Of a DNA stretch of 64,000 nt, positions 43,601 to 51,262 are shown one piece after another. Every line of letters begins with the position of its first letter. The first letter of the stretch is position 1. The notes under the pieces are model-generated. The model had not been told where the DNA came from, did no database searches, and was given only the letters and a program-made list of their open reading frames with translations. Source of the stretch: UKL13-3 sp040387195 (lineage in GTDB: Bacteria; Bacteroidota; Bacteroidia; UKL13-3); assembly GCA_040387195.1 (NCBI GenBank), contig JAZKEF010000012.1:124001-188000 (forward strand), given 5' to 3'. The position numbers and the translations under genes were made by a program.

Positions 43601-45883
43601 ACCGTGTATACTATTTCGGGAACGTATTCCCTCGGTGGATTGTTCCGCCTGATGGATGTATCGCGTGTGACTTTTGACGGAAGCTTTTTGGGCGCAGGAC
43701 GTTATCTGAATTTTGCAAACAAAGCTGTTACCGGAAGCAATGCCGTATTTCAGCTATCTGGTTCTACTCCGGTATTAGGTTGCGATAATGTAAATATTAA
43801 AAACTGCACAATCTGGACCGACACCGCTTACATGAGCGGTAACAATGGAATCTTTATAGGAGGTACAACCATTGGTGTATCTACCGGCACACAACAGGGA
43901 ATCAGCAACAGGAATATTACCATTGCAAACAACTCCATCAGCAAAGCCTTTAATGGTATTCTGGTAAACGGATCTGCCAGTGTTCCCAGTACAAATATTT
44001 CGATTACCGACAATGAAATCGGTCACGACTCATCCACAAAATACATTGGAGCGAACGGAATCTTTCTTCGCGGAGTAACCAACAGCAAAATTTCGGGGAA
44101 CAAAATTTTTAACATTATCAATCCTTACAACAATGTGTTATCGGCAATCAACTGTGATCAGGATGTTACGCAGACCGCTCTTTCAGCCAACAAAATCAGT
44201 AATATTGTTCATACGGCTGCTGCCAGTGTTGCGGTGTATGGCATCTATTCCAAAACAGCAACAAACAACTTCCTCACGATTAGCAATAATGCCATCTCTA
44301 AAATCCTCGGACAAGGAGCATCAACGGATATTGCTACAGGGCCGGTGGCCTTGTTCATCAACAATGGTGACAATAGCAAGATTCTTAATAATTCGGTAAC
44401 GCTAAGTGGAAACAGGCTCGAAAACACAGTTGGTGGTGCATATTCAGCCTGTTTGTATGTAAGAAATACGGTTGCGAATCTTACGGTATCCAATAATATA
44501 TTCAAGAATGTAATGACTTCCTCAAACACAGTTGGTGTGGGAAATAATTTTGCCATTGTAACAGGTTCCACCAATGTTAATTCATTCGGAGTGCTCAATA
44601 ATAACCTTTACTATGTAGGCTCAACAACACCGGGAATGGTTAGTGCACTTGCACTCACAGGAAGCACCGTTCGTGCAGACCTCCATGCATGGAGACAATA
44701 TTCGTTACTCGACAAAAATAGTTTGTGGGGAGAACCGGGATACCTGGCCGATTCGATTGTTGAACCCAATCCATCCGATATTAATGTATGGCATATCAAT
44801 GGCCGCGGATACCCGATGGCTGCAGTTGACAAGGATATTCTGAACAACCCCAGAAGTACAACACTTGCAGGTGGATCTACGGATATCGGAGCTTATGAAG
44901 TAACTCCGGTATCCGTTCCACCTAATGCAAATGCAACTGCATTACCTGCGCCCAATACCACCACGTATTATACTTTGGGTAATGATACCCTTGCTTCGAT
45001 GGCTTGGGCGGCAGCAAGTACGGTACCTTCTTCCATCAGTGTAAAATATTATTCGGGAACAATTCCTCCTTCAACAACTTCTGGTTCACGATACCTCAAT
45101 ACTTATTGGGATATTCAAGCTGTACCAAGTACCGGATTGAACTATACCCTTACATTGTTTTACAAGGGAGAATCCATGCATACACTTAATGCAGAATCTG
45201 CTCTTGCGATGGCACAAAAAGATGGATCCAACCCATGGAATCCGTTTTTGGCCGGAGCAACAGTTTTGAATACAACGCTTGACCGTATGGCTGTTGCAGG
45301 GATGCCAAATGTTGGAATTTTTACCGGAACAGATACTTCCGTTTCACTTCCTGTTACACTGATTGGTTTTACCGGAAAAAGAATGCATGAGGATGTACAA
45401 CTGCGCTGGACAACTGTTTCTGAAAAAGACTTCAGCCTGTTTACCATTGAGCGTTCTGATGATGGAAAAACATTTGAGGCCATTGGCGATGTAAAGGCTA
45501 TTGGGAATAGCAATACAACCCACCATTACCAATTCATCGATGCAAATGCAAAACAGCCCGATTTATTCTATCGACTACATCTGGTAGACAACGATGGTAC
45601 TTCTGATTATTCAACCATTATTCATTTGACGGATGGAGAAACTTCCGGTGAAGAAACATTCATGGTATACCCTAATCCATTCTCCGAAAAGATTGTTGTA
45701 ACCATAGCAGGAAACGACAGTCGTGTTATTTCATTAAAAGATGTTACAGGCAAAACGATGTATGAGCAAACGATTACCGGAGCAGGAAACCATGAGGTAA
45801 CGATTCCTTATTATGTAAATGCAGGTATTTACTTTTTACATGATAGCGGAACAGGGAAAACTACGAAGGTCATTCGAGAGTAG
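40691..45883 (+). CDS. Giant secreted beta-helix protein with type IX secretion sorting domain
   Basis: A 1730-residue protein with a signal peptide (MKRLSTILFALLCFSSLSYG, cleavage before QLSGI). Two long right-handed beta-helix regions, about residues 25-620 and 870-1360, are built from Asn/Ser/Thr-rich turns such as VTIRNCTV, ISNNTVGF and ISGNKIFN, as in PbH1 repeats. A segment near 730-840 (VRLYYK-like, DGDIIQYFVVAQD) resembles fibronectin-like folds. The last 80 residues (VYPNPFSEKIVV, DVTGKTMYEQTI, NAGIYFLHDSG) form a type A T9SS C-terminal domain, so the protein should cross the outer membrane and be anchored or released. The start is the ATG at 40691, not a frame 66 bases upstream. Confidence 0.88.
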   Translation: MKRLSTILFALLCFSSLSYGQLSGIKTVGGVSPDYATISAAVTALNVNGVAFGGVTFNIVAGHTETANNLTITTTTGADTSTIVFQKSGIGANPLITAAPGTSTTVDGIIKIAGTDYITFDGIDLLDPTTNTTTTTRSEWGYAILKGSAMNGAQHVTIRNCTVTLQKAYASTKAIYCGNHLTTSASALTVTNQTGTNSYIDIYGNNLTNCYTGIYTIGATNATYYDDSLRIGTYGQNVITNFGGTTTIAYGIYVQNFKYAEIMNDSVNGGVGTTRDLIGIYAATGTNCNALIQNNYIQIGFSPSSYDGYGIYYAAGTAANTVVIDHNTIKNCSIAGSISDFFSIWVSTPAATTISNNTVGFNTGSMSIGSFYQIYTVVASATLNIHSNTIMNNSVTPGTGGASYGIYATGAGNIYNNIITENANSGSNGSYYAIYANAGGNIYGNEIDSNITGTSSSANYGIYTLGGAASIYKNTIYELITAGSGVVQGIALAATTNVMYSVYQNKIYGLTSTSNSSVVSGIVQSGASTATIDNNLIGLLTSGASTTTTNGINGINITSSTTGTTSNIYHNSIYLSATSTGGTNCILLNTAVSATVANNLLVNLSGAGTTTNRAACLLKRTSATFTTYMPASDHNFFFLGAPGTYRYVYYDGTTAHQSLPMFQLYAVNQDQSSISQNITFASLTGSATNFLLPQDTTYTESAGKIIAGLERDYTTTNPRATYPITGQLNGGGGAPDIGAYEADHIFVDIFPPSIHFTPIGKSLISSTKLLDSVKIFDPSGINLGSGSVPRLYYKKSTETNALAFTNNASANGWKYVETPNTSYPYTFVIDYSLLYLTGAVSDGDIIQYFVVAQDNSTTPKVGIKGAALAAAAPSVVLTSAQFPVTTGYSYTLKSAGIPASVTVGSGSTYTSFTQPGGLFEAINNGIVTGNITATVTSDILTETGTIALNKFTEEGPGVGTYTLTIQPAAPTVYTISGTYSLGGLFRLMDVSRVTFDGSFLGAGRYLNFANKAVTGSNAVFQLSGSTPVLGCDNVNIKNCTIWTDTAYMSGNNGIFIGGTTIGVSTGTQQGISNRNITIANNSISKAFNGILVNGSASVPSTNISITDNEIGHDSSTKYIGANGIFLRGVTNSKISGNKIFNIINPYNNVLSAINCDQDVTQTALSANKISNIVHTAAASVAVYGIYSKTATNNFLTISNNAISKILGQGASTDIATGPVALFINNGDNSKILNNSVTLSGNRLENTVGGAYSACLYVRNTVANLTVSNNIFKNVMTSSNTVGVGNNFAIVTGSTNVNSFGVLNNNLYYVGSTTPGMVSALALTGSTVRADLHAWRQYSLLDKNSLWGEPGYLADSIVEPNPSDINVWHINGRGYPMAAVDKDILNNPRSTTLAGGSTDIGAYEVTPVSVPPNANATALPAPNTTTYYTLGNDTLASMAWAAASTVPSSISVKYYSGTIPPSTTSGSRYLNTYWDIQAVPSTGLNYTLTLFYKGESMHTLNAESALAMAQKDGSNPWNPFLAGATVLNTTLDRMAVAGMPNVGIFTGTDTSVSLPVTLIGFTGKRMHEDVQLRWTTVSEKDFSLFTIERSDDGKTFEAIGDVKAIGNSNTTHHYQFIDANAKQPDLFYRLHLVDNDGTSDYSTIIHLTDGETSGEETFMVYPNPFSEKIVVTIAGNDSRVISLKDVTGKTMYEQTITGAGNHEVTIPYYVNAGIYFLHDSGTGKTTKVIRE

Positions 45884-46030
45884 CTATTGACTATTGGAGA
45901 GAAGTCTCCCGGAATAGTGTTGCCGCTGATTACGCTATTTGAAATATATTATCAGAAAGTTTAGATTCTCTTATAATTAATTAAATCTGCGGCTTCACCT
46001 TATTCAGTTCTCATTATTTTACGTTGCCGA

Positions 46031-46696
46031 TTAATCTGAGTACACCTTGAAGTAGTCATTGCGGATGGCATACACCACTAAGCCGGCCAGGTTTTTGGAT
46101 CCGGTTTTATCGAACAGTATCTGGCGGTGGCGTTTTACTGTTTTGGGAGAGATGAACAGTCTTTCACCGATTTCATCTGTTGAATGTTGCTCGCAGATCA
46201 GTTTCATGATCTCGATCTCACGTTCCGAAATTTTTTCCTGTCCTGTGATTTCCTTTTTTACCTTTTCCCGGTTGAGGAGTGTTTTGAACAATGATTCATG
46301 TACATCCCTGCTGTAATATTGTTCGCCCTCGTGTGCCAGTTTTAACGCTTTGGTTAATTCGATTGCATCTGTGTTTTTGATAATATATCCTGCCACCCCA
46401 ATATCATACAACTCAATGATATAGCGGGCATGCGTAAACATGGTAAGCACAATTACTTTTTTCTCCGGATACTTATCCCGAATGATCTTGGTGGCTGCAA
46501 TACCATCCATCACCGGCATTTCGATATCCATAAAGATAATGTCTACCGATGGATCTGCTTCAAGCGCATCCAATACTTCGAGACCATTTTGAGCCGTTGT
46601 AATCTTACCTACAATGTTAATTTTTTTGAGCGTTGCCTTCAACCCATCCCTGAATATGGGATGGTCGTCTGCAATAATGAGATTGATTTTTTCCAT
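46031..46696 (-). CDS. NarL/LuxR-family response regulator
   Basis: A 221-residue regulator. The receiver domain (residues 4-120) has the acidic pair IIADDHPIFRDGLK, the phosphorylated Asp in VDIIFMDIEMPVMDG, the Thr of VIVLTMFTHARY and the Lys of AGYIIKNTDA. The C-terminal LuxR-type helix-turn-helix (residues 155-215) reads ISEREIEIMKLICEQHSTDE, then LFISPKTVKRHRQILFDKTG. It starts 12 bases after the histidine kinase and is its obvious partner. It is the last gene of a four-gene minus-strand operon. Confidence 0.93.
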   Translation of the reverse strand: MEKINLIIADDHPIFRDGLKATLKKINIVGKITTAQNGLEVLDALEADPSVDIIFMDIEMPVMDGIAATKIIRDKYPEKKVIVLTMFTHARYIIELYDIGVAGYIIKNTDAIELTKALKLAHEGEQYYSRDVHESLFKTLLNREKVKKEITGQEKISEREIEIMKLICEQHSTDEIGERLFISPKTVKRHRQILFDKTGSKNLAGLVVYAIRNDYFKVYSD

Positions 46697-46708
46697 TGTG
46701 TTTAAACT

Positions 46709-47470
46709 TTAATCTAACTCAGCCGGGATCCGAAGCACATAGGTTGTTCCGCTTCCTGTACCGGACATCAATTTACAACTTGCCTGAATAAGCTTCATCC
46801 GCCCTTCAATGTTTTTTAATCCGATTCCGGTAAGTTTATGTTGTTCGATAACTTGCCGGTCAAATCCTTTTCCGTCATCCGAAATCCTTACTTCCAGCAA
46901 TCCATCTGCATAATTTGTATTCACCGAAACGGTTTGTGCTTCGCTGTATTTAACTGCATTGTTGATGATTTCCTGAACAGCCCTGAACACATGGATCTGT
47001 TTGTATTCTTCTATATTCAGTTTACCCTCCACCTTGTTTGTAAACACAATACCTGTGCGTCCATTCTTTGAAAAAAACTGGCAGCAATCTTCAATGGCAT
47101 CGATCAACCCAAATGTATACAACACCTTTGGCATCAGATCATAGGATGCGGAACGCAAATCATCGATGATACCGTTGATCATTTTGGCGTTATCGCTTTT
47201 AAACGTTTGGAGATCCATATCGGCATCAAACAAATCGATGTTGAATTTTAAGCCTGATAACAACGGGCCAACCTGATCGTGCAAATCGCGCGCAACCCGT
47301 TCCTTCTCCTTCTCCTGCGCATCGAGTATGGCTTTAAAAATTTCGTTCTGTTTGTTTTGTTGCTGCCTCAGATACCGGTATGATAACAGGATGATGGCAA
47401 TTGACAACCCAAATAACGTAATGGTGCTCACGATGACCGTGAGCATAATATTCACTTGTTGGTCTTCCAT
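46709..47470 (-). CDS. Sensor histidine kinase (HisKA_3 type)
   Basis: A 253-residue kinase. One membrane segment lies near the N-terminus (IMLTVIVSTITLFGLSIAII, about 8-27), then a short linker and the HisKA_3 dimerisation domain with the phosphorylated His (EKERVARDLHDQVGPLLSGL). The HATPase domain has its N box (VQEIINNAVKYSEAQ) and G boxes (ISDDGKGFD, TGIGLKNIEGRMKLI). No periplasmic sensor domain exists in this protein. The start is placed at MEDQQVN, overlapping the upstream membrane gene by 19 bases; a longer frame is a shadow. The sensing role may lie with that membrane protein. Confidence 0.9.
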   Translation of the reverse strand: MEDQQVNIMLTVIVSTITLFGLSIAIILLSYRYLRQQQNKQNEIFKAILDAQEKEKERVARDLHDQVGPLLSGLKFNIDLFDADMDLQTFKSDNAKMINGIIDDLRSASYDLMPKVLYTFGLIDAIEDCCQFFSKNGRTGIVFTNKVEGKLNIEEYKQIHVFRAVQEIINNAVKYSEAQTVSVNTNYADGLLEVRISDDGKGFDRQVIEQHKLTGIGLKNIEGRMKLIQASCKLMSGTGSGTTYVLRIPAELD

Positions 47471-48069
47471 AATAAGGCTTTTGTAAACATCCATATTGTA
47501 ACCAGCATAACGAGCAAATTGTATATCCGAAAGTAGATCTTTCCCCAAACAGTATCCAATATCATATGCTTGAGTAAAAAATAAAGACTCAGTTCCGAAA
47601 GGGAATAAATGATAAAGCCGCACAACAACCAAAACACCCCCAGTTCCATGGCATTGTCGGTATCAGGTGCCGTTAAGGTAAACAATTGCACCAATGAGGA
47701 GAAGCCGACAAATCCATAAATAAGAATACTGCTGTAAGCATTCCAGAAACTATGGGATTGGTAAATGGCCCCAACGGATAATACCAGTACGATCCAGAAA
47801 AGTGCCTGATGCATACGTGATATCCGCACACCCTGCTTAATACCCCAATAATACACACAGAGGCTCACCACATCCATTATATTGTATACAATATAATTGT
47901 GAATACCGTTGAGTGCAAACAAACTGGCGATTATGCCTGCCACCACAATTACTAATGCATACCAATAAAGCATCTTGAAATAGGGTGATTCAAGACGCTT
48001 TGTGTGCCTCAGGTACAATACCATCGGAATGATCCAGATGAACTGGGATATGTAAGAAATAACTTTCAA
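47452..48069 (-). CDS. Multi-spanning membrane protein, probable sensor partner of the kinase
   Basis: A 205-residue protein with six or seven hydrophobic helices and almost no soluble part (FIWIIPMVLYLR, WYALVIVVAGIIASLFAL, YNIMDVVSLCVYYWGI, ALFWIVLVLSVGAIY and others). I recognise no family motif. It overlaps the histidine kinase by 19 bases and begins one base after the gene upstream, so the four genes are probably translated from one message. Since the kinase has a minimal N-terminus, this protein is the best candidate for the input module. Confidence 0.7.
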   Translation of the reverse strand: MKVISYISQFIWIIPMVLYLRHTKRLESPYFKMLYWYALVIVVAGIIASLFALNGIHNYIVYNIMDVVSLCVYYWGIKQGVRISRMHQALFWIVLVLSVGAIYQSHSFWNAYSSILIYGFVGFSSLVQLFTLTAPDTDNAMELGVFWLLCGFIIYSLSELSLYFLLKHMILDTVWGKIYFRIYNLLVMLVTIWMFTKALLWKTNK

Positions 48070-48411
48070 TTAGCAGTTCAGGCTATTATCCTCTGAACAA
48101 TCCGGAGGACATGCAATCCCCTTATCGAGCACAATATCTTCACACTGGTCATTGCCTGCTTCGTTCACTCCCACCAATACCAACTTGGGTACTCCCTGAT
48201 TTGATAATCCGTAATAGATCCTGATTCCGATACAATCGGTTTGATTAAGGATGGCCTGGATGCCTTCTGTGCCGAAAAACTGTGCTTTAACATACACCGT
48301 TTCCGTTTGAGCATCGCGGTAGTTTGCAGTTAGGTTGGAAGCTTCCAACAGATCAATCTCATGATCTTTTAATCTTCTTTTCTTGAGTTTCGTAGGTTTC
48401 TTAGGTTTCAT
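48070..48411 (-). CDS. Small protein of unknown function, first gene of the two-component operon
   Basis: A 113-residue protein with a very basic start (KPKKPTKLKKRRLKDHEIDL) and no membrane segment. The middle, from about residue 38, looks like a compact alpha/beta fold (TVYVKAQFFGTEGIQAILNQ, IGIRIYYGLSNQGVPKLVLV). It ends in a Cys-rich stretch (NDQCEDIVLDKGIACPPDCS then SLNC) with four cysteines in 30 residues. I do not recognise it. It abuts the membrane gene (one-base gap) and is read from the complex promoter region at 48479-48591. Confidence 0.6.
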   Translation of the reverse strand: MKPKKPTKLKKRRLKDHEIDLLEASNLTANYRDAQTETVYVKAQFFGTEGIQAILNQTDCIGIRIYYGLSNQGVPKLVLVGVNEAGNDQCEDIVLDKGIACPPDCSEDNSLNC

Positions 48412-48478
48412 GGCTATTTGTTTTTAAGAACGTGATTGAAAAAGTATGCACAAGTTAGCTATTGGGCACATTAATCAA

Positions 48479-48591
48479 ATACCAAAAATACAAACTCATC
48501 ATAACAAGAAGTATAAAATCCTCCAACTTCCATTTTTTGGTACTAAAGAACCAATTCTTTGGTCCTTTAGTACCAATTTTATTTTTGGTAT
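48479..48591. promoter_or_regulatory. Nested inverted repeats between divergent genes, with promoter elements in the arms
   Basis: A 12-base perfect inverted repeat (ATACCAAAAATA at 48479-48490, TATTTTTGGTAT at 48580-48591) encloses an inner hairpin. The inner arms TTGGTACTAAAG (48537-48548) and CTTTAGTACCAA (48565-48576) are perfect, then five more pairs follow around a TTCT loop. The right outer arm contains TATTTTTG, and TTTG at 48558-48561 lies 18 bases before it: a full consensus plus-strand promoter. The left arm holds the same -7 element on the minus strand, facing the two-component operon. The motif TTTTTGGTA occurs four times, which suggests operators. Confidence 0.6.
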
Positions 48592-48664
48592 AAAAGCCCC
48601 ATAAGAAGCAATCTTCTTCTTTCCATCTTTACACCTGTAATTGATATCCTAATCTACTCACATT

Positions 48665-48937
48665 ATGAAAACGTATCACTCAGAAACAGGTAATGATCAA
48701 AAAGGGAATCCGAACACCCTGCTATTTATCCTCAGATCGGGGGTAATGGTTGGTTTGCTGGTTTGTGGATTTTTTCCGGCCAACAATTCCATGGCAACTG
48801 CTAATGAAGCAGTCCCAAACACCCTATATATAACGGCTGCTCCTTCAGTTCTTCCACAACCTGCAGAACCTGCCTGTATACATATATACAACACATCATC
48901 CAGCAAGGCTACCCCAAGGCACTCACCTAGTTTTTAA
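48665..48937 (+). CDS. Short ORF with one hydrophobic segment, doubtful
   Basis: A 90-codon frame with an ATG start about 70 bases after a good promoter. Residues 19-37 (LLFILRSGVMVGLLVCGFF) are hydrophobic and could be a signal anchor or signal peptide; the rest is Ala/Pro/Ser-rich without a known motif. Codon quality toward the end (SSSKATPRHSPSF) looks non-coding-like. It precedes the HNH gene by 28 bases, so it may be the leader of that small operon. Confidence 0.35.
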   Translation: MKTYHSETGNDQKGNPNTLLFILRSGVMVGLLVCGFFPANNSMATANEAVPNTLYITAAPSVLPQPAEPACIHIYNTSSSKATPRHSPSF

Positions 48938-48965
48938 AAGCCAGCCACAGGATACAAACTGATAG

Positions 48966-49298
48966 ATGATGCAGAACAGAAAATACAATACCAACAAACA
49001 GGGAGAAACCTGGAGCGAAGCCGATAAAAAAAACGTATGGGTGAAGGGACGGGTAATACCGGGTTTTTACCATGGCATCGTGCGGTGGGACAAATGTGGC
49101 AAGGTGATACAATACACAGCATTCGGTAACCGGGAAGCAGCGTACGGATGGGAGATTGATCATATCCACCCGGTGGCGGAAGGCGGTGATGACGAAATCC
49201 TGAATCTGCAACCCCTCCATTGGACAAATAATGCGGCAAAAGGAGACAGTGTGAACTGGATTTGTCCACCCATGCCCGTAAACGAAATGCCCCGATAA
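48966..49298 (+). CDS. Small HNH endonuclease
   Basis: A 110-residue protein whose second half is an HNH nuclease motif: YGWEIDHIHPVAEGGDDEIL, then NLQPLHWTNNAAKGDS. The Asp-His pair, the central Asn of NLQPLHW and the final Asn in TNNAAKG give the HNN variant of the beta-beta-alpha-metal fold. The first half (RKYNTNKQGETWSEADKKNV) is basic and may bind DNA. Such stand-alone HNH proteins occur in phages and other mobile DNA; no restriction methylase or integrase is nearby. Two adjacent ATG codons leave the start uncertain by one residue. Confidence 0.78.
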   Translation: MMQNRKYNTNKQGETWSEADKKNVWVKGRVIPGFYHGIVRWDKCGKVIQYTAFGNREAAYGWEIDHIHPVAEGGDDEILNLQPLHWTNNAAKGDSVNWICPPMPVNEMPR

Positions 49299-49305
49299 CA
49301 AAACG

Positions 49306-49578
49306 ATGAACGCACTTAGAAACAACACCATAACACCCATACTCATGACAACTCAACTAAACATCGGAGGAGAATCATCTATTGATAACTACCACATCGG
49401 TGAAGGTTTCATTATTGTAGTTTACAAAGCCGGCTATGGCTATTTATACAATGCGATAAAGCCGGGATCAACCATTGTGGACCAAATGATCAGGGTGGCA
49501 AAAGCTGAAGCTGTAGAAGGTTTGGGCCAATACATTCAAAGTCATGTAAGAGGAAATTATTATCAAAAACTGCGATAG
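49306..49578 (+). CDS. Small protein of unknown function
   Basis: A 90-codon frame seven bases after the HNH gene, on the same strand. The sequence has a plausible folded core (GEGFIIVVYKAGYGYLYNAI, then DQMIRVAKAEAVEGLGQYIQ) with good coding character, but I recognise no family. The start may be the first Met or MTTQLN thirteen codons later. It is probably co-transcribed with the HNH gene. Confidence 0.5.
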   Translation: MNALRNNTITPILMTTQLNIGGESSIDNYHIGEGFIIVVYKAGYGYLYNAIKPGSTIVDQMIRVAKAEAVEGLGQYIQSHVRGNYYQKLR

Positions 49579-49639
49579 CAACAGTACACGGAGGTTGCCA
49601 AAAATCCGATGAAGAGTAGGCATAAAAATACACAACAAC

Positions 49640-49792
49640 ATGTTTGGCTTAGGAAGCGCAGAACTCATTGTTATCGGATTACTCTTGTTTGTAGTTCTCG
49701 GTATCCCATACACACTAGGATACTACACAGGACTTTCCAAAGGGCGCAGGGAATCGTTACGGAACAATAATGCATTTAAAAATTTACAATAA
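49640..49792 (+). CDS. 50-residue membrane protein with TatA-like N-terminus
   Basis: An ATG frame of 50 codons: MFGLGSAELIVIGLLLFVVL, then GIPYTLGYYTGLSKGRRESL and a short polar tail. The first 20 residues closely resemble TatA, whose proteins begin MFGLG(M/S)xELLVI. After the membrane helix, however, the amphipathic helix and acidic motif of TatA are absent. It could be a truncated TatA, a single-pass peptide of similar start, or a degenerate gene. No tatC is in the window. Confidence 0.5.
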   Translation: MFGLGSAELIVIGLLLFVVLGIPYTLGYYTGLSKGRRESLRNNNAFKNLQ

Positions 49793-49824
49793 ACCGATCG
49801 AAATATTGATTGAACATATAGATG

Positions 49825-49893
49825 GCCCATACACCACACAACAACAGGTAAACAAACGTTACCCCCAATTACCTGTGTGTGGTGTAGCGGGCC
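49825..49893 (+). other. Long stem-loop
   Basis: Left arm TACACCACACA plus CAGGTAA (49830-49851), with a four-base bulge, pairs with TTACCTGTGTGTGGTGTA (49869-49886). An outer GGCCC/GGGCC pair extends the helix. About 18 base pairs around a 17-base loop. No T-run follows, so it is not a standard terminator. Possible structured RNA or protein-binding element. Confidence 0.45.
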
Positions 49894-50065
49894 CGCCCTA
49901 ATATTCATGATGTAAAAACATGATCACTATCTAAGAAGCATAACTTGCCATAAATAAAACATGACTCACTCAGGAAAAACATAGTCAGTTATTAAAAAAT
50001 ATAACTCCATGCTCTGGAAGATTCCACCTCTTTTTATTTCCTGAATTTACCCGCATATTGCATCC
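49894..50065. other. Intergenic, nothing recognised
   Basis: AT-rich DNA between the stem-loop and the acyltransferase gene. I see no ORF, and no consensus promoter for the downstream gene. Confidence 0.4.
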
Positions 50066-51025
50066 ATGCTTCTTTACAACACTACCAAATGGATGATGCG
50101 GAACGGACTGCGGCTGTTTTTCCGCAAACTGCATATTGACGGACTGGAGCATGTGCCCGAAAAAGGTCCCGTATTATTGGTAGCCAATCACCCCAATGCT
50201 TTTCTGGATGCGTTGCTTATTGCTTCGTTCACCAAACGTCCCATTCATTTCTTAGCACGTGGGGATGCTTTTCGCATTCCGGTGTTGGGTGCCATTTTCA
50301 GGTCGTACAATATGCTTCCTGTTTACCGTATCAGTGAAGGAAAAGAAAACCTCAGTAAAAACACTTCCACGTTTGATGCCTCCCAGGTCCAACTCCAACA
50401 ACAAGGCATGGTGCTTATTTTCGGGGAAGGTAGGTGCGAACAGAACTGGGATTTACGTCCGCTCAAAAAAGGTCCGGCCCGGATTGCCGAACGAGCGTGG
50501 AATGATCCGCAATCGGAAAATTTGGTAGTCATTCCCATCGGTTTAACATACGAACATTTTGAAGGTGGCGGCAAATCGATGGTGATGCGTTTTGGAAAAC
50601 CTATTACCAAAAGCGATAACGGCAACAACGTTTCGGGAGCTGCTTTTGTAAAGTGGCTTAATGGTAAGTTGCGCGAACAATTCAACACCATTGCATATGT
50701 AAATCCAAAACTGCAACCGCAAAGTGCCGGTCATGATACATTGATGCAAAACTGGAAACATGCCGAGGAACACAACCTCAATATCCTTACAACACTCCAT
50801 CAACCGCCAACAGGGATAAAACCTATTTCAGCCTCCTGGTTACCATCCGCTTTTCATAAGGGATTGGTAACGTTGCCGCATTACTGGATGATGCAACGCA
50901 TCAGCAAACTGTTTACCGCAGGAACCATCTTTTATGATTCGATCTTTTTTGCACTGTTGGTTTTGTTGCTGCCGTTTTATATCGGAACGATTGTGTACCT
51001 GATTGCAATGTTCTTATCAGCGTAA
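50066..51025 (+). CDS. 1-acylglycerol-3-phosphate acyltransferase-like protein (PlsC family)
   Basis: A 319-residue lipid acyltransferase. Block I is LLVANHPNAFLDALLIAS (the NHxxxxD motif with catalytic His and Asp), and block III is LIFGEGRCEQNWDLRPLKKG, in place of FPEGTRS. PVYR and VIPIGLTYEH are further conserved pieces. The C-terminal 40 residues form one or two membrane helices (FFALLVLLLPFYIGTIVYLI). The last codons and stop lie inside a repeat element that is duplicated 257 bases downstream, so the natural end of the protein may have been altered. Confidence 0.87.
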   Translation: MLLYNTTKWMMRNGLRLFFRKLHIDGLEHVPEKGPVLLVANHPNAFLDALLIASFTKRPIHFLARGDAFRIPVLGAIFRSYNMLPVYRISEGKENLSKNTSTFDASQVQLQQQGMVLIFGEGRCEQNWDLRPLKKGPARIAERAWNDPQSENLVVIPIGLTYEHFEGGGKSMVMRFGKPITKSDNGNNVSGAAFVKWLNGKLREQFNTIAYVNPKLQPQSAGHDTLMQNWKHAEEHNLNILTTLHQPPTGIKPISASWLPSAFHKGLVTLPHYWMMQRISKLFTAGTIFYDSIFFALLVLLLPFYIGTIVYLIAMFLSA

Positions 51026-51043
51026 TTAGCGAAATCTGCGGGA
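51006..51043 (+). repeat. 38-base direct repeat, copy 1, overlapping the acyltransferase stop
   Basis: Identical over 38 bases to 51263-51300. It covers the last five codons and stop of the acyltransferase, and the arm GCGTAATTAGCGAAATCTGC. Confidence 0.9.
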
Positions 51044-51051
51044 GACATTTG

Positions 51052-51077
51052 CTCGCGACAATGCATGGTCGACCGTG
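51052..51077. repeat. Inverted-repeat partner of 51308-51333
   Basis: The 26 bases here (CTCGCGACAATGCATGGTCG...) match the reverse complement of 51308-51333 at 24 of 26 positions. This shows that the left block is a partial, inverted copy of the right-hand element. Confidence 0.8.
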
Positions 51078-51262
51078 AATATATGTCACCCCTAAAGGGG
51101 TTTTATGGTCGCATGGAATGGCTTTTCTATTGATGTTAGACCCACTCCGGGGTCGATTTTTCTTTGAATAATCATTCTGCTTAATAAGACCATTCTGTTT
51201 CTAACCAGCCATATTATATGACTCATTCAAAACCGTATTAAACAAACTATTGCAAACAACAT

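Noticed and set aside
48537..48576. TACTAAA/TTTAGTA half-sites as a second S24 repressor operator
   Set aside because: The half-sites resemble those at 32322-32361, but the spacing (27 bases) and orientation differ, and an alternative explanation (local inverted repeats) is enough.
48966..49298. Restriction-modification system around the HNH gene
   Set aside because: No methyltransferase or specificity gene is within reach; the HNH protein stands alone.
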